Shown: positions 43,445 to 50,948 of the stretch, piece by piece
How the letters are laid out: every line of letters begins with the position of its first letter
Numbering within the stretch: position 1 is the first letter of the stretch
Assembly: GCF_014621695.1 (NCBI RefSeq)
Contig: NZ_CP061281.1
Coordinates: forward strand, 124,001-188,000
Length of the DNA stretch: 64,000 bases
Direction: 5' to 3'
From: Streptomyces xanthii
GTDB taxonomy: Bacteria; Actinomycetota; Actinomycetes; Streptomycetales; Streptomycetaceae
Translations under genes and position numbers: made by a program
The notes under the pieces: model-generated
The model's database searches: none
Told to the model about the DNA's origin: nothing
What the model saw: the letters and a program-made list of their open reading frames with translations, nothing else

Positions 43445-44833
43445 GTGTTCTTCTCGCAGTACTACCTCGAGTGCCTGTCCCAGGCGTCGTACATGATCGC
43501 CGACGAGACCACCGGCCAGGCCGTGGTCGTGGACCCGCGCCGGGACGTGTCGGAGTACCTCGGCGACGCCGAGGCCCGTGGCTTCACCGTGGTGGGGGTC
43601 ATCAACACGCACTTCCACGCGGACTTCGTCGCCGGGCACCTGGAGATGGCCTCCCGCACCGGCGCCTGGATCGGCTACGGCGCGCGGGCCGAGACCGAGT
43701 ACGCGATACGCGAGCTGTCCGAAGGCGACACCATCAGCCTCGGCGAGGTGACGCTGAAGATCATGGAGACCCCTGGGCACACCCCCGAGTCGATCAGCGT
43801 GCTGGTGTACGAGCGTGCCGAGGACGCGGTCCCGTACGGGGTGCTGACCGGTGACGCGCTGTTCATCGGTGATGTCGGCCGCCCGGATCTGCTGGCCTCG
43901 GCCGGGGTGACCGCCGAGGAGCTGGGCGCGATGCTGCACGACAGTGTGCAGCGCAAGTTGATGGGCCTGCCCGACGAGGTGCGCGTGTTCCCCGCGCACG
44001 GTGCCGGCTCCTCCTGCGGCAAGAACCTGTCCACCGAGCGGCAGTCGACGATCGGCGAGCAGCGCGCGACGAACTACGCGTGCGCGCCGATGAGCGAGAA
44101 GGACTTCGTCGCGATCGTCACCGCCGGGCAGTCGGCGGCTCCCGGGTACTTCGCCTACGACGCCGACCTCAACCGCCGGGAGCGCGCGCTGTTCGACCCG
44201 GCGAGCGCACCGCTGGCACTGGACGCCGCGGACTTCCTGGCCCGCCGTGCCGCGGGCGCAGTGGTCGTCGACGCGCGTGGCCCCCAGGAGTTCGCCGCCG
44301 GGCATGTGCGCGGGGCGGTCAACGTCCCCGCCGACGGCCGTTTCGCCGAGCAGGCCGGCACCGTGCTGCCGCACGACGCGGACCTGCTGGTCATGGCGCC
44401 CGAGGACCGTGAGGAGGAGATCGTCACGCGGCTCGCCCGGATCGGCTTCGACCGCGCGGCCGGATACCTGGACTCCCCCGACGAGGCCCTGGCCGCCATG
44501 GCCGAGGAGGTCGCCCCGGCCGGCCGCCTGACCGCCGCACAGCTGCGCGCCGCACTGGAGGGAGAGAACCCGCCGGTGGTCGTCGACGTCCGCACCTGCG
44601 GCGAGCGCGGTGACGCCGGCTTCATCGAGGGCGCCCTGCACATCTCCCTGGGCGAGCTGCCCGGCCGTCTCGACGAGATTCCCCGCGACCGGCCGCTGGT
44701 CCTGCACTGCGCCGGCGGTCACCGCTCGTCCATCGCGGCGAGCCTGCTGCGCCACCACGGCTTCGACGACGTCTCCGATGTCCTGGGCGGCTACACCGCC
44801 TGGGACCTGCTGCACGCACCCGTGTCCGCCTGA
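43445..44833 (+). CDS. Persulfide dioxygenase-rhodanese fusion (CstB/ETHE1-like)
   Basis: A 462-aa cytosolic enzyme for sulfide/persulfide removal. The N-terminal metallo-beta-lactamase fold (1-240) has the single-iron ETHE1-type site: THFHADFVAGH (His56, His58, Asp60), TPGHTPES, and LTGDALFIGDVGRPDL. A middle rhodanese-like domain lacks its catalytic Cys (LLVMAPEDREEE), and a C-terminal rhodanese has Cys422 in LHCAGGHRSS. The same three-part layout defines CstB, which oxidises thiol persulfides to thiosulfate. The GTG follows CCGGAGG. Expression is likely induced by persulfides through the four upstream operators. Confidence 0.92.
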   Translation: MFFSQYYLECLSQASYMIADETTGQAVVVDPRRDVSEYLGDAEARGFTVVGVINTHFHADFVAGHLEMASRTGAWIGYGARAETEYAIRELSEGDTISLGEVTLKIMETPGHTPESISVLVYERAEDAVPYGVLTGDALFIGDVGRPDLLASAGVTAEELGAMLHDSVQRKLMGLPDEVRVFPAHGAGSSCGKNLSTERQSTIGEQRATNYACAPMSEKDFVAIVTAGQSAAPGYFAYDADLNRRERALFDPASAPLALDAADFLARRAAGAVVVDARGPQEFAAGHVRGAVNVPADGRFAEQAGTVLPHDADLLVMAPEDREEEIVTRLARIGFDRAAGYLDSPDEALAAMAEEVAPAGRLTAAQLRAALEGENPPVVVDVRTCGERGDAGFIEGALHISLGELPGRLDEIPRDRPLVLHCAGGHRSSIAASLLRHHGFDDVSDVLGGYTAWDLLHAPVSA

Positions 44834-44892
44834 CCCGCCCCACTCCCCTCGCCAACCCGCCCCTCCCGTATCGCTTCCATGGAGCAGTTCTC

Positions 44893-45477
44893 ATGACGAC
44901 CGACGCCTCGCGCGCCGCAGCTTTCACGCCCGCCGCCCTCCAGCACCTGATCAAGACCGGTGACAGTCCGCGCCTGCTGGACGTGCGCACGCCCGGTGAG
45001 TTCCGGACCAGCCACATTCCCGGCGCCTACAACGTCCCCCTGGACACCCTGCGTGAGCACCGTGCGGAACTGCGCCGGCACCTCGACGAGAACGTGGTGC
45101 TCGTCTGCCGCTCCGGCGCCCGCGCCACGCAGGCCGAGCGGGCGCTCGCCGAGGCCGGTCTGCCGAACCTGCGCGTCCTAGACGGTGGCATGACCGCCTG
45201 GGAGGCATCCGGCGCCCCGGTCAACCGCGGTGAGCAGCGCTGGGAGCTGGAGCGCCAGGTCCGTCTCATCGCGGGCTCGATCGTGCTGGTCACCGGAGTC
45301 GTGGGCTTCTTCGTCCCGGGCGTGCACCTGATCGGCACCGCGGTCGGCGCCGGACTGACCTTCGCCGCCGTCAGCAACACCTGCGCCATGGGCCTGATGC
45401 TCTCCAAACTGCCCTACAACCGCGGCCCGCGCACCGACATCCGCACCGTGATCGCCTCCTTGCGGAACCGGACGTGA
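44893..45477 (+). CDS. Membrane rhodanese (YgaP-like)
   Basis: A 194-aa sulfurtransferase: rhodanese domain 1-110 with active-site CRSGARATQAERALAEAG, and two C-terminal transmembrane helices (LIAGSIVLVTGVVGFFVPGVH and the following segment), as in YgaP/CstA-like proteins that handle sulfane sulfur at the membrane. It lies 59 bp after the dioxygenase gene and is probably in its operon. Confidence 0.9.
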   Translation: MTTDASRAAAFTPAALQHLIKTGDSPRLLDVRTPGEFRTSHIPGAYNVPLDTLREHRAELRRHLDENVVLVCRSGARATQAERALAEAGLPNLRVLDGGMTAWEASGAPVNRGEQRWELERQVRLIAGSIVLVTGVVGFFVPGVHLIGTAVGAGLTFAAVSNTCAMGLMLSKLPYNRGPRTDIRTVIASLRNRT

Positions 45478-45845
45478 TCACGGGCCACGCCACCTTCCCC
45501 TGACCGGCGGCGACCGGTCGGCGGCCGACCCGCCATCCCCGTACGAGCAATGGCGAAAGGTCCCGCCATGCCGTGGTTCGCCAGGGCGGCACGAAGCGGT
45601 GGGCCGTCGCCGGACACGCGGTCGCCGGCGCACACGGCGAGGGCGGCTCGGTGGCATGACCGCCGTCGTCCTCGCGCTCGCGGCCGGAGCCGCACCGGTC
45701 ATGCCCGCGACGGCAACGTGATCTGGCGGACCGGTTTGAGGGGGGCGCCTCGGACGCCGGCGCGGGCGCGACATGGGCGTGCGCGAGTCTTCCACCGGCG
45801 TTAGCGTCGAAGTGACGCCACTGCCGTGCATGTGGGGAGCCCACC
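45478..45845. other. 368-bp region without a confident gene
   Basis: Open frames exist on both strands but lack domain signals. A partial copy of the island palindrome (CCGGTCGG core) lies at about 45513-45520. I see no RNA gene. It marks the start of the dormancy-type island. Confidence 0.45.
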
Positions 45846-46829
45846 ATGAATCCCGCCTCGGCCGAGCGCGTACTCACACTGACCATGAACCCGACGATCG
45901 ACATGTGCTGGGACGTCCCCCGCCTCGCCGACATGGGCAAGAACCGCGCCCGGGTCAGATCCGTCTCCCCCGGAGGCGGGGGCATCAACGTCGCCCGCGG
46001 CATCACCCGTCTCGGCGGCGCGGCCACCGCCCTGCACACCTCGGGCCGCGAACTCGGCCGCCGCCTGGACCGGTTGCTGGACGAGGAGGGAATCGACCAC
46101 GTTCCCATCCCGATCGGCGGCGAGACCCGCGAGGCCCTCGTCCTCCTCGAGACCGAGACGCGCCGCAGCCACCACATCGTGCCGCCCGGACCGCGGCTCG
46201 ACGAGGCCGAGAGCCGGCGGTGCCTGGACACGCTGGCCGGGGCACTGAGTGCCGAGCGCTACGTCGTGGCCAGCGGCAGCCTCCCCGGCGGCCTGTCCGA
46301 AGACTTCTACGGAGCCGTGGCCCGCCGGGTCAAAGATGCCGGAGCCCGACTGGTACTGGACACGTCCGGGCCTGCGATGCGCCAGGGCCTGGCCGAGGGA
46401 GTCTTCCTCTTCCGCTGCAGTCGCAAGGAAGCCTCCTACCTGCTCGGCCGCGAGGTGCGCACCTTCGACGACGCCCGAGCGGTCAACACCCAGCTGCTCT
46501 CCGCGGGCTCCGCCGACATCACGGTCACCACCATCGGTGAGCTCGGCGCGCTCTGTTCGACCCGCGAAGGCCACACCGAGATGCGCGTACCGCCCCTGCC
46601 GGCGGCACCGCTCAGCGACGCCGGAGCCGGGGACAGCATGGTCGCGGCGATCGTCACGCGCATGGCCGCGGGTGACGATCCGGTCCGTGCCTGCGCGCTG
46701 GGTGTGGCGGTGGCCGCCGCGAGCGTGCTCACTCCGGGTACGCAGCCGTTCGACATGGCCGTCGCGGAGTCTCTCCTCCCCGATGTGAGCCTCACCTTCC
46801 ACAGCGATCGACGTCCGAGGGGAATCTGA
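45846..46829 (+). CDS. PfkB-family hexose kinase (1-phosphofructokinase type)
   Basis: A 327-aa ribokinase-fold sugar kinase: GGGGINVARGITRLGG (38-53), VVASGSLPGGLSEDFY, and the catalytic DAGAGDSMVAAIV with the base Asp. Members of the DosR-type regulon in actinobacteria include such PfkB kinases. It likely phosphorylates fructose-6-phosphate or a related sugar phosphate. It stands at the border between the sulfur locus and the stress island and converges with the ppsA unit. Confidence 0.9.
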   Translation: MNPASAERVLTLTMNPTIDMCWDVPRLADMGKNRARVRSVSPGGGGINVARGITRLGGAATALHTSGRELGRRLDRLLDEEGIDHVPIPIGGETREALVLLETETRRSHHIVPPGPRLDEAESRRCLDTLAGALSAERYVVASGSLPGGLSEDFYGAVARRVKDAGARLVLDTSGPAMRQGLAEGVFLFRCSRKEASYLLGREVRTFDDARAVNTQLLSAGSADITVTTIGELGALCSTREGHTEMRVPPLPAAPLSDAGAGDSMVAAIVTRMAAGDDPVRACALGVAVAAASVLTPGTQPFDMAVAESLLPDVSLTFHSDRRPRGI

Positions 46830-46901
46830 CCGTCAGCGGCGGACTCGTCACGTCCGCATCCGGGTTCCGTCCCTGTTCGTGATCACGCGGATCCACCGCG
46901 T

Positions 46902-47084
46902 TCACAGCAGAGACTCGGGGACCTGGATGGTGTGTACGGGACGCTCGCCCGCGGGCATGGGCATCTCGGGACGCGGGCAGGTCCCGGTCCGGTCACCCCG
47001 CACCTTGCCGACCGTCGGCGTATGAGAGCGGCGGTGCGGCGGTGCCTGCCGGCGGACCGCGCGGCCGCGTGTCTTACGGGGCAT
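46902..47084 (-). CDS. 60-aa Arg-rich protein translationally coupled to ppsA
   Basis: An open frame starting ATG 47084, two bases after the ppsA stop (TGAccATG), encoding a 60-aa basic peptide: MPRKTRGRAVRRQAPPHRR, then VGKVRGDRTGTCP and ERPVHTIQVPESLL at the end. It contains one Cys and no signal peptide. The tight coupling and balanced composition argue for a real small protein; I do not recognise a family. Confidence 0.55.
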   Translation of the reverse strand: MPRKTRGRAVRRQAPPHRRSHTPTVGKVRGDRTGTCPRPEMPMPAGERPVHTIQVPESLL

Positions 47085-47086
47085 GG

Positions 47087-49486
47087 TCACTCCTTTCCGA
47101 CCGAAGGACTGCGGAGCTCCTTCTCGGCCCGCGCCACATGCCGCTTGACCGCCGCGAAACTGTCGGGTGCGACGGAGATCGAGTCGAGGCCCGCCGCGAC
47201 GAGGACCGCCGTGAACGCGGGGTCGTCGCTGGGTCGTTGACCGCACAGACCGACGGGCCGGCCGGCCCGGTGGGCGAGGTCGGCGAGCCGCTCGATGCTG
47301 CGGACGACGGCCGGGTCGCTCTCGTCGAAAACATGGGCGAGCGCCTCCGAGTCGCGGTCCACGCCGAGGGTCAGTTGGGTGAGGTCGTTGCTGCCGATGG
47401 AGAAGCCGTCGAAGCGCTCGGCGAACTCCGTCGCCAGCACGATGTTGGCCGGGATCTCCGCCATCACGTAGACGCGCAGACCGTTCTCGCCGCGCACGAG
47501 CCCGTGCTCGGCCATCACGGCGAGGACCTGGTCGGCCTCGCCGAGCGTGCGGCAGAAGGGGATCATCACGATCACGTTCGTCAGTCCCATGCCGCCGCGT
47601 ACCCGGTTCAGCGCGCGGCATTCGAGGGCGAAGCCCTCCCGGTAGCCGTCGCTGTAGTAGCGGCTCGCCCCGCGCCAGCCGATCATGGGGTTGGCCTCGT
47701 CCGGTTCGAAGGGCCGGCCACCGAGCAGCTTGGCGTACTCGTTCGTCTTGAAGTCGCTCGTGCGGACGACGACGGGCGCGGGCCAGCGGGAGGCGGCGAT
47801 CCGGGCGATACCGCGCGCGAGGTGGTCGACGAAGTACTCGCCCCGGTCGAGGTAGCCCTCGGTGAGCCGGTCGACGACGTGCCGGTCGTGACCGTTCAAC
47901 CGCTCCGGGTGGAGCAGCGCCATGGGGTGGACCTTGACCTGGTGGGCGACGATGAATTCCAGCCGGGCGAGCCCCACACCGTCGGCGGGCAGCCGCCACC
48001 AGCGGAACGCGGCCGACGGGTCGGCCAGGTTGAGCATCACCCGGGTGCGGGTGGCCGGCAGTTCCGTGAGGTCGGTCTGCGTCTCCTCGTACGGGAGGAG
48101 TCCTTCGTAGACACGACCGTTCTCGCCCTCGGCGCAGGAGACGGTGACAGGCTGTGCGTCGCGCAGGCGCTGTGTGCCGTTGCCGGTGCCGACGACCGCG
48201 GGGACGCCGAGTTCACGGCTGACGATGGCGGCGTGCGAGGTGCGGCCACCGTGGTCGGTGACGATGGCCGCGGCCCTTTTCATGACCGGTTCCCAGTCGG
48301 GGTCGGTGATGCCCGTGACGAGGACGCCGCCCTTGGGGAAGCGGTCCAGGTCGACCGGTGCGTCCAGCAGGACGACGGGACCCTGGCCGATCGACTCGCC
48401 GACCGCGCTGCCCGTGACGAGCGGCCCGGGCGGGGTGACGGTGAGCCGTCGGCGGACCAGTGTCGCCGCCCGGCGCCGGGACTGGACGGTCTCCGGGCGT
48501 GCCTGCACGATCCACAGGTCGCCTGTCAGCCCGTCCTTGGCCCATTCGAGATCCATGGGACAGCCGTAATGCTCCTCGATCGCCACCGCCCACCCGGCCA
48601 GCAATCGGACCTCGCTGTCGTCCAGCACCCTCTGGTGGCGTTCACCGGCGGGTGTCTCGACCGTGCGGGTCAGTCCCGAGTCCGCGTACACGGTGCGCAG
48701 CCGCTTCGCGCCGATGCGTACGTCGATCACCGGGTCGAGCGCCGGGTCCTTCATGCTCGGCTTGAACACGGTGTACTCGTCGGGGTCGACCCGGCCGCTG
48801 ACGACGGTCTCCCCCAGGCCCCAGGCGGCGCTGACCACGATCACGCCGGGAAAGCCGGTCTCCGGGTCGAGCGTGAAGGCGACGCCCGCGCCCGCCAGGT
48901 CGGAGCGGACCATCACCTGCACCCCGACGGAGAGGGCGACGGCCAGGTGGTCGTAGCCCATGCGTTCGCGGTAGTCGATCGCCCGGTCCGTGAACAGGGA
49001 CGCGTAACACCGGCGGCACGCCTCCACCAGCGCGTCCGGGCCTCGTACGTTGAGGTACGTCTCCTGCTGCCCGGCGAAACTGGCCTCCGGCAGATCCTCC
49101 GCCGTCGCACTGCTGCGCACGGCCACGTCGGGGTCCTTCCGGCCGACCTGTTCGCCCAGGCGCGCGTACGCGGTGAGCACCGCGTCCCGCAGCGCGGCCG
49201 GCAGAGGTTGGGCGAGGACGAGCGCACGGACGGCCTCGCCGACCTCGTCCAGGGGTGCCCCCTGGTGCAGACGGTCGATCAGTGCCCGTACCCGCTCGCG
49301 CAGTTCTCCGCTGTCGAGCAGCTCGTCGTACGCTTCGGCCGTGGTGGCGAAGCCCGGCGGCACACGGACACCGGCGGCGCCCAGCTGGTTGGTCAGCTCG
49401 CCGAGCGAGGCGTTCTTGCCGCCCACCCGTCCGACGTCGTGGCGGCTCAACTCGGTGAACGGGACGACTCGGCTCGGCGATCGCAT
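47087..49486 (-). CDS. ppsA: Phosphoenolpyruvate synthase
   Basis: A 799-aa pyruvate, water dikinase making PEP from pyruvate and ATP. N-terminal ATP-grasp domain (VGGKNASLGELTNQL, RSSATAEDLPEASFAGQQET), central phospho-histidine domain with the catalytic His in TDHGGRTSHAAIVSRELG, and C-terminal PEP-binding barrel (EIPANIVLATEFAERFDGF, GLCGQRPSDDP with the catalytic Cys). ATG 49486 has GGAGG five bases upstream; ATG 49507 is an alternative. PEP synthase genes recur in hypoxia islands, where they may redirect carbon. The universal stress gene lies upstream on the same strand. Confidence 0.94.
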   Translation of the reverse strand: MRSPSRVVPFTELSRHDVGRVGGKNASLGELTNQLGAAGVRVPPGFATTAEAYDELLDSGELRERVRALIDRLHQGAPLDEVGEAVRALVLAQPLPAALRDAVLTAYARLGEQVGRKDPDVAVRSSATAEDLPEASFAGQQETYLNVRGPDALVEACRRCYASLFTDRAIDYRERMGYDHLAVALSVGVQVMVRSDLAGAGVAFTLDPETGFPGVIVVSAAWGLGETVVSGRVDPDEYTVFKPSMKDPALDPVIDVRIGAKRLRTVYADSGLTRTVETPAGERHQRVLDDSEVRLLAGWAVAIEEHYGCPMDLEWAKDGLTGDLWIVQARPETVQSRRRAATLVRRRLTVTPPGPLVTGSAVGESIGQGPVVLLDAPVDLDRFPKGGVLVTGITDPDWEPVMKRAAAIVTDHGGRTSHAAIVSRELGVPAVVGTGNGTQRLRDAQPVTVSCAEGENGRVYEGLLPYEETQTDLTELPATRTRVMLNLADPSAAFRWWRLPADGVGLARLEFIVAHQVKVHPMALLHPERLNGHDRHVVDRLTEGYLDRGEYFVDHLARGIARIAASRWPAPVVVRTSDFKTNEYAKLLGGRPFEPDEANPMIGWRGASRYYSDGYREGFALECRALNRVRGGMGLTNVIVMIPFCRTLGEADQVLAVMAEHGLVRGENGLRVYVMAEIPANIVLATEFAERFDGFSIGSNDLTQLTLGVDRDSEALAHVFDESDPAVVRSIERLADLAHRAGRPVGLCGQRPSDDPAFTAVLVAAGLDSISVAPDSFAAVKRHVARAEKELRSPSVGKE

Positions 49487-49713
49487 CGCTTCCTCCACGG
49501 TTCCCACCGTCGTCTCAGTACGGGAGCGGTCGACCGGAGGGCGTCCTCAGGTCGAGAGGGCGGGGCCGGCGCGGTGACGGCGGCCGGCGGATGATCCGCG
49601 TCTGTTCCATCGTGCTCACCTCTGGGAGCCCGGACGGCTCTTCGGTGTCGCCCTTGTCCTCCTACGGTGCCTGCCGCGCAGTGCCGCTCCCAGTGCCGAG
49701 GGGGCAGGCGGCG

Positions 49714-49727
49714 GGACCGGTCGGCCC
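49714..49727. promoter_or_regulatory. Island palindrome copy 1
   Basis: GGACCGGTCGGCCC, between the universal stress gene (ends 49782) and ppsA (starts 49486). It matches 14-base pattern GGRCCGRYCGGYCC. Confidence 0.55.
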
Positions 49728-49781
49728 AACGGGGGCGGGGGCCGGAGGGCCCCGGACACCGACGGAGCGTGTCCTGTCCTC

Positions 49782-50678
49782 TCACACGTCCGACTCGGTG
49801 GAACGGCGTTCCTGGGGTACGACGGCGACCGGGCAGGACGCGTGGTGCAGGGCGCGGTGGGCGACTCGGCCCAGTTCCAGGCCGACGACGTGCCGTTGCC
49901 GGCGCGCTCCGACGACCAGCAGATCGGCCGCGGCGGAGCGCTGGATCAGCACCCGGTGCGCGGGGCCTTCGACGGTGGCCCGGTGGTACCGGACTTCGGG
50001 GTACGCGCGCAGCACCGGTTCCAGCGCTTTGTCGAGGAGCTCCGAGGCCTGGTGGGCACTGTAGGAACGGGGTGCGCCGACGAGGAGGGGGTGGTCGACC
50101 TGCTCATGGGCGGGTTCGCGCCAGGTGTGCACGACGTCGAGGTCGACGTCCCGGACGGCCGCCTCGCGAAAGGCGAAACGCACGGCGGACGAGTCGACGT
50201 CGTGTTCGCCGACGGCCAGCAGGACGCGCTGGTGATGTGCCTCGAGAGCGTGCCGGTCCCCACGGACGACCACGACGGGGCCGTGGCACCGTGCGGCCAC
50301 GATGAGCCCCACCGATCCGAGCAGCAGATCCCGGACCTCGCCACGCCCTTGGGAGCCGACGACCACCATCAGCGCCTCCTGCCCCTCCTGGAGCAGTGCG
50401 CCGGCCGCGTCCTCGGCGAGCACCTCCCCGGACAGGGCCAGGCTGGGGGCGCGGGTCCGGGCCCGGTCCTCGGCCATGCCGACGATGTTCTCCGCCAGCA
50501 CCTGTCCCGAGGGCCGGTCCGTCGCCCACCTGGGGACGACGCCCTCGTACCGCTCCCACAGCGAGGCGTTCACGATACGCAGCGGGTGCCCGTGCCGTGT
50601 CGCTTCGTCGACCGCCCAGTCCAGGGCTGTGAGACTGGCGTCGGATCCGTCGACGCCCACCACCACGGACGATCGCAT
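49782..50678 (-). CDS. Tandem universal stress protein
   Basis: A 298-aa protein of two Usp domains (about 5-145 and 155-290). The first has the ATP motif VVGVDGSDASLTALDWAVDEA and GSQGRGEVRDLLLGSVG; the second has VVGARRQRHVVGLELGRVAH, a degenerate phosphate loop. Usp proteins bind ATP and aid survival under hypoxia and stasis. Start at ATG 50678 or the in-frame GTG 50687; the GGAGG signal favours 50678. A palindrome of the island type lies 70 bp upstream. Confidence 0.92.
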   Translation of the reverse strand: MRSSVVVGVDGSDASLTALDWAVDEATRHGHPLRIVNASLWERYEGVVPRWATDRPSGQVLAENIVGMAEDRARTRAPSLALSGEVLAEDAAGALLQEGQEALMVVVGSQGRGEVRDLLLGSVGLIVAARCHGPVVVVRGDRHALEAHHQRVLLAVGEHDVDSSAVRFAFREAAVRDVDLDVVHTWREPAHEQVDHPLLVGAPRSYSAHQASELLDKALEPVLRAYPEVRYHRATVEGPAHRVLIQRSAAADLLVVGARRQRHVVGLELGRVAHRALHHASCPVAVVPQERRSTESDV

Positions 50679-50747
50679 CGTCCTCACCGCCTCCGGTTCG
50701 TGAAGTGGATCGTTCCCACACTCGCCCCGGGCGGCGCGGTGCGGGTA

Positions 50748-50761
50748 GGGCCGGTCGGTCC
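50748..50761. promoter_or_regulatory. Island palindrome copy 2
   Basis: GGGCCGGTCGGTCC, about 70 bp upstream of the universal stress gene start, at a promoter-like distance. Confidence 0.6.
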
Positions 50762-50948
50762 CCGTCCCGGCCCTGACGGACCTCGTTCACCGCTGTGCGG
50801 CCGCCGGCCTCTCGCCGGCATGCACCGCGGTGCGGTCCGAGGATCTCTCGAGGTCGCGCGCGTGGTCCCTCCGGCCCGAGCGCGAAGCACGGGGGCGCCG
50901 GCTCATGGTTCGCCCGCACCGTCGAGACTCTCGGGCCCGAGTGTCCGC

